This document shows positions 6,619-13,758 of a stretch of 23,108 bases of DNA, piece by piece. The stretch's first letter is position 1; each line of letters opens with the position of its first letter. The position numbers and the translations under genes were made by a program. Below the pieces are notes generated by a model that worked only from the letters and a program-made list of their open reading frames with translations, ran no database searches and had not been told where the DNA came from. This DNA is from an uncultured Eubacteriales bacterium (GTDB lineage: Bacteria; Bacillota; Clostridia; Christensenellales; Borkfalkiaceae), in assembly GCA_900547645.1 (NCBI GenBank), contig URHP01000024.1, positions 1 through 23,108 on the forward strand. Direction: 5' to 3'.

Positions 6619-6654
6619 CGAGGGCGCGGAGCAAAAGCTCCGCGCTCCGTTTTG
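6619..6654 (+). terminator. Terminator behind the 159-aa hypothetical gene
   Basis: The stem GCGCGGAGC (6624-6632) pairs with GCTCCGCGC (6637-6645) over an AAAA loop, followed by TCCGTTTTG. Confidence 0.85.
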
Positions 6655-6725
6655 TCCGGGAAAGGCATGCGCCCCTGAAAGGGCTTCGGCTGTGCAATTT
6701 GGCAAATCGATATTTTGATCACGGC

Positions 6726-6754
6726 TTGACAGTTTTATGGAAAACTGCTATAAT
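6726..6754 (+). promoter_or_regulatory. Consensus promoter of the SDR gene
   Basis: Perfect TTGACA (6726-6731), 17-bp spacer, perfect TATAAT (6749-6754), 53 bp before the SDR start codon. Confidence 0.93.
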
Positions 6755-6807
6755 ATGACGCGGTTGCGCAAGTGACCATACAACCAAGAAAAACGGAGGA
6801 AATAAAT

Positions 6808-7632
6808 ATGGCAAACGTATGCGTCATTACGGGCGGCGGCAGCGGCATGGGGCTGGAAGCCGCCAAACTTATGAAGGACAAGATCGTCGTTGTCTCGGGC
6901 AGAACGGAAGCGAAGCTCGAAAAGGCGGTGGCAGAGCTGAAGGCGCTTGGGATCACGGCGTACGCCAAGGCGTGCGACACATCCAAGCGCGAGAGCGTGC
7001 AGGCGCTGGCGGAGTTTGCGGCGTCCCTCGGCGAGATCAAAAACGTCATCAACAGCGCGGGACTTTCTCCCGCCATGGCGAAGCCCGAAACCATTCTGCG
7101 CGTCAATGCGCTGGGAACGGTGTATATCAACCGGGAATTTTCCAAGCGCATGAAGGCGGGAAGCGTCATCGTGGACGTCGCATCCAATTCCGCCTATGTG
7201 CTGCCCAACTTCCTCATCAACAAGAAGGTGTACGCGCTTGCGGATACGGACGAGGCGAAGTTTTTGCAGAAACTTCTCAAAAAGAGCAGCCTTGCAAAGG
7301 GCGACTACCAGCGTTCCGGCCTTGCCTATGCGCTGAGCAAGAATTTCGTCGTATGGTATGCCAAGAAGTGCGCGTTCGAATACGGGAAGCAGGGCATCCG
7401 CGTGGTGTCGCTGAGCCCCGGACTGATCGCCACGGATATGGGCAATCTGGAGGCCAAGGACGGCGGAATGCTCATTCCTTTCTCGGCAGAGGAGCGCATG
7501 GGCAAGCCCGAGGAACTCGGCTTCGCGCTGGCGACGGTCGCCGACGAGCGCAACGGGTATCTTGCGGGCGTGGACGTGCTCTGCGACGGCGGCAGCACCA
7601 ACGGCATGAAGGAATTCAAAAAGAAAAAGTAA
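6808..7632 (+). CDS. Short-chain dehydrogenase/reductase (SDR)
   Basis: The start is the ATG at 6808, 7 bp behind GGAGGA (6795-6800); a GTG at 6772 lies too close to the promoter and has no site. The 274-aa product is a classical SDR with an NAD(P)-binding Rossmann fold: cofactor motif TGGGSGMG at 8-15, an NSAG motif near 89-92, the Asn of VNALGT, the catalytic Ser in VDVASNSAYVL, and catalytic Tyr174 and Lys178 in YALSK. SPGLIATDM and the C-terminal GVDVLCDGGSTNG are typical family elements. A longer than usual loop (about 132-168) between the Ser and Tyr probably shapes the substrate pocket. It transfers hydride between NAD(P)H and a carbonyl or hydroxyl group; the substrate cannot be predicted. 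It is monocistronic, with its own promoter and terminator. Confidence 0.93.
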   Translation: MANVCVITGGGSGMGLEAAKLMKDKIVVVSGRTEAKLEKAVAELKALGITAYAKACDTSKRESVQALAEFAASLGEIKNVINSAGLSPAMAKPETILRVNALGTVYINREFSKRMKAGSVIVDVASNSAYVLPNFLINKKVYALADTDEAKFLQKLLKKSSLAKGDYQRSGLAYALSKNFVVWYAKKCAFEYGKQGIRVVSLSPGLIATDMGNLEAKDGGMLIPFSAEERMGKPEELGFALATVADERNGYLAGVDVLCDGGSTNGMKEFKKKK

Positions 7633-7642
7633 CCGTCTGCCG

Positions 7643-7669
7643 ATTCCCCGCGCCGTGCGGGGAATTTTT
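7643..7669 (+). terminator. Terminator of the SDR gene
   Basis: The stem ATTCCCCGC (7643-7651) pairs with GCGGGGAAT (7657-7665) over GCCGT, followed by a T-run. Confidence 0.92.
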
Positions 7670-7679
7670 ATCGGAACCA

Positions 7680-7977
7680 TTCGTATCCTCTTACAGGATA
7701 CTGTAAGGGAAAAATACGAACTCGCTTTTTTCGGTATCTTTTGAGCGCCTTGCCGTTCATCGTCTTTGTAATACTTGGGTATTACTGCATCCTCTTCGCG
7801 GCAACTCATCTCAAAATCTTACCGCAAAAAGTGCAAAGCAATCAAAAGCGGCAAGACGGGCGATCAGGCGCGGCGAAGCCCGCAGCGCGTGCCGTGTGGC
7901 ACGGGCAAGGGTTTCAACAATGCATGGGCGTCCCGGTTTCCGCTTTTGATCGGGTTCGTATCCTTCCCTTACAGTAT
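7680..7977. repeat. Non-coding element of about 300 bp with nested inverted repeats
   Basis: A 24-bp segment at 7698-7721 is the inverse complement of 7954-7977 with two mismatches. The left end also folds on itself (TTCGTAT 7680-7686 with ATACGAA 7714-7720; CTTACAG 7690-7696 with CTGTAAG 7701-7707). Inside, ATCAAAAGCGG (7841-7851) is exactly inverted at 7940-7950, and CGTGCC/GGCACG (7888-7893/7898-7903) forms a tetraloop hairpin. No ORF here has a credible start site. The symmetric build fits a MITE-like mobile repeat or a structured RNA, between the SDR terminator and the next promoter. Confidence 0.55.
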
Positions 7978-8013
7978 AGCTTTTTTCTATTGTTTGTCAT
8001 ACAAAATGGGTAT

Positions 8014-8042
8014 TTGACAGATCGCTCCGCGCATTTTATAAT
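8014..8042 (+). promoter_or_regulatory. Consensus promoter of the six-gene run
   Basis: Perfect TTGACA (8014-8019), 17-bp spacer, perfect TATAAT (8037-8042), 30 bp before the acetyltransferase start. No other clear promoter is visible before the terminator at 12413, so it may serve all six genes. Confidence 0.92.
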
Positions 8043-8072
8043 AATTGTGAAAGAAACGGGGAGCGTTATCGG

Positions 8073-8648
8073 ATGCAAACGGAAGAATATAAGGCGCTGA
8101 CGGCGCGCAGAGAATACATTGCCGCAGGTTCGGAAGCACACCGTTTTATGACGGACGCCGCGCGTGAGGCGCAGCGCATCACGGCGCAGATCAACGGAGC
8201 GTATCACTCCGCAGAAGAACTGCGCGCGCTCTTTTCCGAGCTGACGGGGGAACGCGTGGACGATTCGTTCGGGCTGTTTCCTCCCTTCTATACCGACTTC
8301 GGCAGGAATATCCGCGTCGGGAAGGGCGTATTCATCAATTCGGGGTGCTGTTTTCAGGATCAGGGCGGCATTGAATTGGGCGACGGGTGTCTTATCGGGC
8401 ATCAGGTCGTCATCGCGACGCTCAATCACGACTTCGATCCCCCCAAGCGCGGCGGCATGTATCCCGCGCCCGTGCGGCTGGGGAACAACGTGTGGGTGGG
8501 TGCGCATGCGACCATCCTTGCAGGCGTCACGGTGGGGGACAACGCCGTCGTGGCGGCGGGCGCGGTCGTCACGAAAGACGTACCTGCAAACGCGGTCGTG
8601 GGCGGGGTGCCCGCCCGCATCATTAAGATGATCGGAGAGCAGGCATGA
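8073..8648 (+). CDS. Maltose/galactoside O-acetyltransferase family (left-handed beta-helix)
   Basis: The 191-aa product matches the LacA/Maa/NodL group: an N-terminal Mac-type helical region (about 1-60, with [19 protein letters not shown]), followed by hexapeptide repeats forming a left-handed beta-helix (about 75-185). His119 in NHDFDP is the catalytic His. [20 protein letters not shown] and [14 protein letters not shown] are the typical closing coils. These trimeric enzymes move acetyl from acetyl-CoA to a sugar hydroxyl, often for detoxification of non-metabolisable sugars or for glycan decoration; the acceptor is not predictable. The start at 8073 lies 7-10 bp behind GGGGAGCG and 31 bp after the -10. 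It is first in the run 8073-12408; a small hairpin (8663-8677) lies in the 48-bp gap to the next gene. Confidence 0.9.
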   Translation: MQTEEYKALTARREYIAAGSEAHRFMTDAAREAQRITAQINGAYHSAEELRALFSELTGERVDDSFGLFPPFYTDFGRNIRVGKGVFINSGCCFQDQGGIELGDGCLIGHQVVIATLNHDFDPPKRGGMYPAPVRLGNNVWVGAHATILAGVTVGDNAVVAAGAVVTKDVPANAVVGGVPARIIKMIGEQA

Positions 8649-8696
8649 TCGCATTATGACATTTCGCTTTGAGCGAAGAAGAATAAGGAGGTTGTT

Positions 8697-9839
8697 ATGA
8701 TATACAGGGATTTTCAGGGAGAAAAGCTGTCGGCGCTCGGATTCGGCACCATGCGGCTGCCCGTGATCGGCGGCGACTACGGCAAGGTGGACGAAAAAGC
8801 CGCGGCGGAAATGTTCGATTACGCCATTTCCCACGGCGTCAACTATTTCGATACCGCCTGGGGCTATCACGACGGCGAATCGGAAAACGCGGTGGGAAGG
8901 ATCCTGTCGGCATATCCGCGCGAAAAATTCAATTTGGCAAGCAAATTCCCGGGGTATGATCTGTCCAACATGGGCAAGGCGGAAGAGATTTTCGAACAGC
9001 AGCTCAAAAAATGCAAGGTGGATCACTTTGATTTCTATCTCTTCCACAACGTGTGCGAAATGAACATCGACGCCTATCTCGATGAGGAACGGTACGGGAC
9101 CTACGCCTGTCTCATGAAGCAGAAGGCGGCGGGGCGCATCCGCCATCTCGGATTTTCCGCGCACGGCAGTTACAACGTGATCAGACGTTTTTTGGAAAAG
9201 TACGGCAAGGACATGGAGTTCTGCCAGCTTCAGATCAACTATGTGGATTGGGAATTCCAGAGCGCGAACAAAAAGGTGGAACTGCTGCGCGAATGGAACA
9301 TTCCCGTGTGGGTCATGGAACCGCTGCGCGGCGGCAAGCTGGCGAGCCTTTCGCCCGAAAACGAGGCAAAGCTGAAGGCTCTGCGTCCCGAAGAACCCAT
9401 TCCCGCGTGGGCGTTCCGCTTTGTGACGGGCATTCCCGAGGTCAGGATGATCTTGTCCGGCATGTCCGACTTTGCGCAGGTCAAGGCGAATATCGAGACT
9501 TTTTCCGAGGACAAGCCGCTTTCGGCAGAGGAGCGCTCGGCGCTGCTCGCCGTCGGAGAGAGTATGTACAAGCGTTCGGCGCTGCCCTGCACGGCATGCC
9601 GCTACTGCACGAGCCATTGCCCGAAGCATCTCGATATTCCCGAACTCATCAAGCTGTACAACGAGCACCGCTTTACGGGCGGCGGGTTTATTGCACCCAT
9701 GGCGCTCTCTGCGCTTCCTAAGGAAAAATGGCCGAGCGCCTGTATCGGCTGCGGAAGCTGCGAAAAGGTCTGTCCGCAGCAGATCAGAATTCCGGATATG
9801 ATGCGCGATTTTACGGACAGGCTGCACGAAGAATCCTGA
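8697..9839 (+). CDS. Aldo/keto reductase with C-terminal 2[4Fe-4S] ferredoxin domain
   Basis: The 380-aa product is an aldo/keto reductase TIM barrel (about 1-280) with the full catalytic tetrad: Asp52 and Tyr57 (FDTAWGYHDG), Lys83 (ASKFPGY) and His117 (YLFHNV). A ferredoxin-like C-terminus follows, with two cluster motifs: Cys298/301/304/308 (CTACRYCTSHCPK) and Cys349/352/355/359 (CIGCGSCEKVCPQ). Proteins of this form are common in anaerobes; they are thought to couple carbonyl reduction to electrons passing through the iron-sulfur clusters, but their substrates are mostly unknown. The start at 8697 has AAGGAGG at 8685-8691. It is 48 bp behind the acetyltransferase and 26 bp before a membrane protein gene. 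A paralogous but catalytically altered protein lies two genes on. Confidence 0.95.
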   Translation: MIYRDFQGEKLSALGFGTMRLPVIGGDYGKVDEKAAAEMFDYAISHGVNYFDTAWGYHDGESENAVGRILSAYPREKFNLASKFPGYDLSNMGKAEEIFEQQLKKCKVDHFDFYLFHNVCEMNIDAYLDEERYGTYACLMKQKAAGRIRHLGFSAHGSYNVIRRFLEKYGKDMEFCQLQINYVDWEFQSANKKVELLREWNIPVWVMEPLRGGKLASLSPENEAKLKALRPEEPIPAWAFRFVTGIPEVRMILSGMSDFAQVKANIETFSEDKPLSAEERSALLAVGESMYKRSALPCTACRYCTSHCPKHLDIPELIKLYNEHRFTGGGFIAPMALSALPKEKWPSACIGCGSCEKVCPQQIRIPDMMRDFTDRLHEES

Positions 9840-9865
9840 ATACAAAACTTTTTTCGGAGGTTGTT

Positions 9866-10441
9866 ATGATCGAATCTGTACTTACAAGAAAGCATGCGAG
9901 GTCCGGCGTGAAGATCGCCGTCAAGACGCTCATTTCGGCGGGGATCATCGCGCTTGCGGTGATTCTGCCTCAGCTCGTCCACCTTGCGGCGGGCGCACAG
10001 GGCGGCGCGGCATGGCTGCCCATGTATCTGCCCGTGCTGCTCGGCGGGTGTCTGCTCGGCTGGAAGTGGGGGCTGGGCGTCGGGATCCTGTCCCCGCTCG
10101 TCAGTTTTGCCGTCACGTCCATCGGCGGAAACGCCATGCCCGCGGCAAGCAGACTGCCCTATATGATCGCGGAACTTGCGGTATTTGCGGCGGTTTCGGG
10201 GCTGTTTTCGCGCAAGATCGCGGAAAACGGCTGGATGGCGTTTCCCGCCGTGCTGTTGGCGCAGGTCGCGGGCAGGCTCTTCTTTTTGCTGACTGCGGCG
10301 ATCTTCCAGAGCGTTTCGCCCCTGTCGGCGGCCGCGGTCTGGTCGCAGATCCGGGCGGGGCTTCTTGGGATGGTGCTGCAGGCGGTCGTCGTTCCCTTCC
10401 TTGTGATGGGGCTGCGCCTGCTTCTGAAAGAGAAGAACTGA
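9866..10441 (+). CDS. Membrane protein resembling an ECF transporter S component
   Basis: The start is the ATG at 9866 behind CGGAGG (9855-9860). The 191-aa product has about five to six hydrophobic helices: about 16-40, 52-72, 72-92 with GWKWGLGVGILSPLVSF, 105-122, 128-150 and 165-185. After a basic N-terminus (TRKHARSGVKIAVK), the size, Gly-rich second and third helices and overall look are those of the substrate-binding S component of energy-coupling factor transporters, which take up vitamins or metals with a shared EcfAAT module. No A or T component is encoded in the window, so it would have to use one from elsewhere. It sits between two Fe-S aldo/keto reductase genes (gaps 26 and 1 bp), so it may import a substrate or cofactor related to them. 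The family assignment is by general features only. Confidence 0.7.
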   Translation: MIESVLTRKHARSGVKIAVKTLISAGIIALAVILPQLVHLAAGAQGGAAWLPMYLPVLLGGCLLGWKWGLGVGILSPLVSFAVTSIGGNAMPAASRLPYMIAELAVFAAVSGLFSRKIAENGWMAFPAVLLAQVAGRLFFLLTAAIFQSVSPLSAAAVWSQIRAGLLGMVLQAVVVPFLVMGLRLLLKEKN

Positions 10442-10442
10442 C

Positions 10443-11588
10443 ATGCGCTACAGAGAACTCGGAAAGACGGGGCTGCGCGTCAGCGAGATCGGTCTGGGCT
10501 GCGAGGGGTTCCTCGGACGGGACGAAGCCTTTACGCGCAGGATGTTTTCGCTTGCGCTGGATGGCGGCGTCAACTGCATGGACCTCTACAGTCCCGATCC
10601 GGATATGCACCTGCGCGTCGGGCGCGCGGTAGGCGCGCGCCGAAAGGAGTTTATCTATCAGGCGCATCTTTGCACCGTCTGGCAGAACGGGCAGTACAAG
10701 GCGACGCGCAGCATGCGCGAAGTTTTGCCGTCCTTTGAGAACATGCTGAAAAATCTCGGGACGGACTATGTGGACGTCGGGATGATCCACTACGTCGATT
10801 CCGCCGCTACGTGGAACGCCGTCGTGGAAAACGGCATTCTCGAATATGCTCTGAAACTGAAGCGGGAGGGTAAGATCCGCCGCATCGGCATGAGCAGCCA
10901 TAATCCCGACGCGGCGTTGCAGGCGATCGCAAGCGGGGCGGTGGAGGTGCTCATGTTCTCCGTCAACCCCTGTTACGATCTGCTCCCCGGCGACGAAGAC
11001 GTAAACAAGCTGTTTGAAGACGCAAGCTATGAAAAGCCGCTCTTCAACCTCGATCCCGCGCGCGAAAAGCTGTACGAGACCTGCCAGCGCACGGGCGTCG
11101 GCATCACCGTCATGAAGGTGTACGGCGGGGGCGATCTGCTCTCCGACAATTCCCCTGCGGGCAGGGCGATGACGCCCGTGCAGTGCATTCACTATGCGCT
11201 CACGCGTCCCGCGGCGGCTTCCGTCATGATCGGCGCTCATTCCGAACGAGAACTTGCAGACGCGCTCGCGTATGAGGACGCTTCGGACGAAGCGCGCGAC
11301 TATGCCCCTGTGTTCGCCTCTTTCCCCAAGATGAGCTGGAAGGGGCACTGCATGTACTGCGGGCACTGCGCGCCCTGTCCGAAGCAGATCGACGTGGCTT
11401 CGGTCACCAAGTTCCTCAACCTTGCGCGGGCGCAGGGCAGCGTCCCCGAAACGGTGCGCGAACACTATGCCGCGCTCCCCGTCAGGGCGGGCGCCTGCAT
11501 CGCCTGCGGGGCGTGCGAAAAGCGCTGCCCGTTCGGAGTGAAGATCGTGGAAAACATGCGCGCCGCCAAGGCGACGTTCGGAAGCTGA
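10443..11588 (+). CDS. Aldo/keto reductase-like protein with two [4Fe-4S] motifs, catalytic residues altered
   Basis: The ATG at 10443 follows the previous TGA after one base. The 381-aa product has the AKR barrel (RYRELGKTGLRVSEIGLGC at the N-terminus, KREGKIRRIGMSSHNP in the middle) and a C-terminal ferredoxin part: Cys303/306/309/312 (CMYCGHCAPCPK) and Cys352/355/358/362 (CIACGACEKRCPFG). Of the usual AKR tetrad, Asp47 and His116 (GMIHYVD) are present. The Tyr position five residues after the Asp is Asp52 (MDLYSPDPDM; Tyr49 is displaced), and the Lys position is Gln73 (FIYQAHLC). Normal AKR hydride chemistry is therefore doubtful; it may use another mechanism or work as an electron-transfer partner. 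Similar YSP-type sequences recur, as far as I remember, in other Firmicutes, so this looks like a subfamily trait and not damage. Confidence 0.92.
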   Translation: MRYRELGKTGLRVSEIGLGCEGFLGRDEAFTRRMFSLALDGGVNCMDLYSPDPDMHLRVGRAVGARRKEFIYQAHLCTVWQNGQYKATRSMREVLPSFENMLKNLGTDYVDVGMIHYVDSAATWNAVVENGILEYALKLKREGKIRRIGMSSHNPDAALQAIASGAVEVLMFSVNPCYDLLPGDEDVNKLFEDASYEKPLFNLDPAREKLYETCQRTGVGITVMKVYGGGDLLSDNSPAGRAMTPVQCIHYALTRPAAASVMIGAHSERELADALAYEDASDEARDYAPVFASFPKMSWKGHCMYCGHCAPCPKQIDVASVTKFLNLARAQGSVPETVREHYAALPVRAGACIACGACEKRCPFGVKIVENMRAAKATFGS

Positions 11589-11599
11589 AGGGGGGTATC

Positions 11600-12049
11600 A
11601 TGTCTGAAAGAGCAGATGTGCATGCGGACATGCTGCCTGCGCTCCGTGCGCGGCTCGAGCGGGAGAGCCTGACCTGTATCGTGCAGAGGGGCGACAAAGT
11701 CCTGACGAGCACGCAGCGGGGCATCCGTCCTCTTCTGGAGTGGATCGCGCAGGGGGAAGATCTGCGCGGCGGCTCCGCTGCGGACAAGATCGTGGGGAAG
11801 GCGGCGGCACTCCTGTATGCGCGCATGGGCGTGCGGGAAGTGTACGCCGGAACGCTCTCCGAAAGCGGGCTTGCGGCGCTGCGCGCGCACGGCATCCGCG
11901 CGGAATATTCCGTGCTGACGGAGCGCATCGTCAACCGCGCCGGCACGGGGATCTGTCCCATGGAGGAGACGGTGCTGGCGATCGACGATCCCGAGCTTGC
12001 GTACGGCGCGCTTACGGAAACGGCGCGCCGCCTGCGAAATAAGAATTGA
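11600..12049 (+). CDS. DUF1893 domain protein (cytidine deaminase-like fold)
   Basis: The ATG at 11600 follows AAGGGGGG (11588-11595), 11 bp after the upstream stop. The 149-aa product matches DUF1893: CIVQRGDKVLTSTQRGIRPL near the N-terminus, then GSAADKIVGKAAALLYARMG, LTERIVNRAGTGICPMEE near the C-terminus. The family adopts a deaminase-like fold, and the ADKIVGKAAA segment takes the place of the usual His-Ala-Glu metal site. Its reaction is not known to me. It lies fifth in the run 8073-12408, between a Fe-S protein and a MIF-like tautomerase; genes of this family are often found with redox or Fe-S neighbours, which gives no firm function. Confidence 0.85.
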   Translation: MSERADVHADMLPALRARLERESLTCIVQRGDKVLTSTQRGIRPLLEWIAQGEDLRGGSAADKIVGKAAALLYARMGVREVYAGTLSESGLAALRAHGIRAEYSVLTERIVNRAGTGICPMEETVLAIDDPELAYGALTETARRLRNKN

Positions 12050-12063
12050 ATGGAGGAAACCAT

Positions 12064-12408
12064 ATGCCGTTTATCGATTGCAGAACATCCGCGGTGCTTT
12101 CGGGCGAGGTGCGCGAGCGCATCAAGTCGAGATTCGGGCAGGCGATCGCAACGCTGAAAAAGCCGGAGAGCTTTCTCATGGTGGGATTTACCGACGGGTA
12201 CGAACTCTGGTTCGCGGGAAAACGCGCCGACCGCGGCGCATATGTTGCGGTGAGCCTGTTCGGAACGGCGTCGCCCTCCGACTGCGGGAAGATGACCGCA
12301 AAGATCTGCGCCATCCTCGCCGAGGAAGCGGGCTGCGCGCCCGAACAGACCTACGTCACCTACCACCCCGTTGAAAATTGGGGCTGGAACGGTTCGGATT
12401 TTGCATGA
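12064..12408 (+). CDS. MIF-like tautomerase
   Basis: The ATG at 12064 follows GGAGG (12052-12056); an in-frame ATG at 12046 overlaps the previous gene's stop and is less likely. The 114-aa product has Pro2 (MPFIDCRTS), which becomes the N-terminal catalytic proline after Met removal, and the C-terminal NWGWNGSDFA, close to the WGWNN-S-TFA end of macrophage migration inhibitory factor. Length is that of a MIF subunit (about 115 aa), which forms trimers and tautomerises phenylpyruvate-type enols. It is the last gene of the run, directly before a strong terminator. The physiological substrate is unknown; a role in aromatic or keto-enol metabolism together with the AKR proteins is possible. Confidence 0.9.
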   Translation: MPFIDCRTSAVLSGEVRERIKSRFGQAIATLKKPESFLMVGFTDGYELWFAGKRADRGAYVAVSLFGTASPSDCGKMTAKICAILAEEAGCAPEQTYVTYHPVENWGWNGSDFA

Positions 12409-12412
12409 AGAA

Positions 12413-12446
12413 CGCGCCGCCGTGCAGTTGCACGGCGGCGCGCTTT
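12413..12446 (+). terminator. Terminator of the six-gene run
   Basis: The 14-bp stem CGCGCCGCCGTGCA (12413-12426) pairs with 12429-12442, followed by TTTTG. On the other strand TTCTTC follows the stem, so it may also stop the convergent gene at 12523. Confidence 0.93.
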
Positions 12447-12522
12447 TGCTTAAGGGGATCCCCCGTAACCGTTGTCCGGGCGCCCATTGTCGTTTCATTG
12501 AAGCACCTCTGCAAACGGACGG

Positions 12523-13587
12523 TCATCCGGGCGCGCCCGTGCGGACGCGGATGCGGCGGCGCTTCGGCGCGGGGTTGGTGGGTTTGGGGATCTCGCCTGT
12601 CTCCTGCAGCCATTCCACGGTATCCTCAAGCGTTTCATACAGTTCGCGCGGCGCATAGCCGAGTTCCCTTGCCGCCTTGTCGTGCGAGAACAGCCCGTTT
12701 TCCAGCACGACGCGCAGGGCGTACGGCGTAAACAGTGGTTTGCGGTGCCTGCGCTTTGCCAGACGTTCCGCAAGGGGCGCGGCGAGCCGCGCCATCCACA
12801 TGGGGACGGCGCCGATTTTCCGTCTGCCTGTGATCTCGTGCAGCATCGAAACGGTCTCTTTGAGCGAATGGTAGTTGCCCGTCAGCAGATAGCTCTCGCC
12901 GATCCTGCCGCGGTCGGCGGCGGCGAGGATGCCGTCCGCCACGTCGCGTACGTCCACAAAGTCATAGCCGCCCTTGACGACGGCGGGAAGTTTCCCGCAG
13001 CAGTAGTTTTTGACGAGCTGGACAAGGTGGTTGCCTCTGCCGCAGTAGGGACCGATGATGCCCGAAGGCAGCACGATCACGGCGGGCAGCCTTGCGCTGC
13101 GGACCATGTCCAGCACAAGGTTTGCCGCCGTCGCCTTGCTGCGCGCGTATGCGCCGTCCAGCGGTGCGGGATCGTACGTTTCGCGTTCGCGCTTGACGCG
13201 TCCCTTCTTCAGGTCGGGCATGGCGTGTACCGAGCAGACGTATACGACCTTTCGGATCTGCTTTGCAAGACACAGCCGCATGACGTTCTCCGTCCCGCCC
13301 ACATTGACGGCGTCCACCGCGGGATTCTTTTTGCCCGCAATGTCCACGATCCCGGCGCAGTGCAGAACGATCGCGTCCGCGTCCGCAGGGAGATCGAAAA
13401 ACGCGTCCAGCGTTTCGGGCTTCGTCACATCGCCGAAATAAATGTCCGCGCCCATGCGGCGCAGGAAGGAGACGTCTTCTCCCGGCAGGGCAAGCGCGCG
13501 CATGCGCGCTTCCCGTTCGTGAAGCTCTGCGCACAGGGCGCTTCCGAGATGCCCCGCCGCTCCCGTGATCAGATAGAGCTTTTTCAT
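12523..13587 (-). CDS. NAD-dependent epimerase/dehydratase (extended SDR)
   Basis: Transcribed leftward from the ATG at 13587, with AGGAGGTG upstream (about 13594-13601). The 354-aa product is an extended SDR: Rossmann motif TGAAGHLG at about 8-15, GDVTKPETL, HCAGIVDIAG, a Ser in CSVHAMPD, and the Tyr-Lys pair in GAYARSKATAANLVLD. The C-terminal substrate domain contains PSGIIGPY and a GGYDFVDVRDVADGI segment. It resembles nucleoside-sugar epimerases and dihydroflavonol-4-reductase or 3-beta-HSD-like proteins; the substrate cannot be fixed. The last ~15 residues are an unusual basic tail (PKRRRIRVRTG). It is a single gene convergent with the AKR run and divergent from the TetR gene, with which it shares a symmetric promoter region. 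Confidence 0.9.
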   Translation of the reverse strand: MKKLYLITGAAGHLGSALCAELHEREARMRALALPGEDVSFLRRMGADIYFGDVTKPETLDAFFDLPADADAIVLHCAGIVDIAGKKNPAVDAVNVGGTENVMRLCLAKQIRKVVYVCSVHAMPDLKKGRVKRERETYDPAPLDGAYARSKATAANLVLDMVRSARLPAVIVLPSGIIGPYCGRGNHLVQLVKNYCCGKLPAVVKGGYDFVDVRDVADGILAAADRGRIGESYLLTGNYHSLKETVSMLHEITGRRKIGAVPMWMARLAAPLAERLAKRRHRKPLFTPYALRVVLENGLFSHDKAARELGYAPRELYETLEDTVEWLQETGEIPKPTNPAPKRRRIRVRTGAPG

Positions 13588-13603
13588 CGTTTTTCACCTC
13601 CTG

Positions 13604-13671
13604 TTGCAAATTTCGTCCGTTCGTGGTATAATCGGAAAAAAGCATCTTCTCTTCATCTGTATTATACCACG
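13604..13671. promoter_or_regulatory. Face-to-face promoter pair with an 11-bp inverted repeat
   Basis: CGTGGTATAAT at 13622-13632 is exactly inverted at 13661-13671. Each arm carries an extended -10 (TGGTATAAT). The rightward one has a partial -35 (TTGCAA, 13604-13609, 17-bp spacer) and leads to the TetR gene. The leftward one has no good -35 and leads to the epimerase gene. The start points would lie about 15 bp apart and the transcripts overlap. The arrangement suggests joint control, possibly by the TetR protein. Confidence 0.6.
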
Positions 13672-13758
13672 GGGAAAGAGGGTTGCGTTCATTCAGTTTT
13701 CGTACGGCTGTGGTTTATCGGACACAGTGTGTGAAATCGTTCGGGAGGGAACAGAAAC

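Noticed and set aside
7951..7977. tRNA-like T-arm (GGGTTCGTATCC)
   Set aside because: No acceptor stem, D-arm or anticodon arm fits upstream; the similarity is due to the terminal inverted repeat of the element.
7741..8100. 119-codon and 80-codon plus-strand ORFs in the spacer before the acetyltransferase
   Set aside because: They have no ribosome binding site, run through the promoter or the inverted repeats and show no protein-like pattern.
8697..11588. Recent tandem duplication of the two AKR genes
   Set aside because: The proteins differ in catalytic motifs and throughout the barrel; only the general fold and cluster motifs are shared, so they are old paralogues or different subfamilies.
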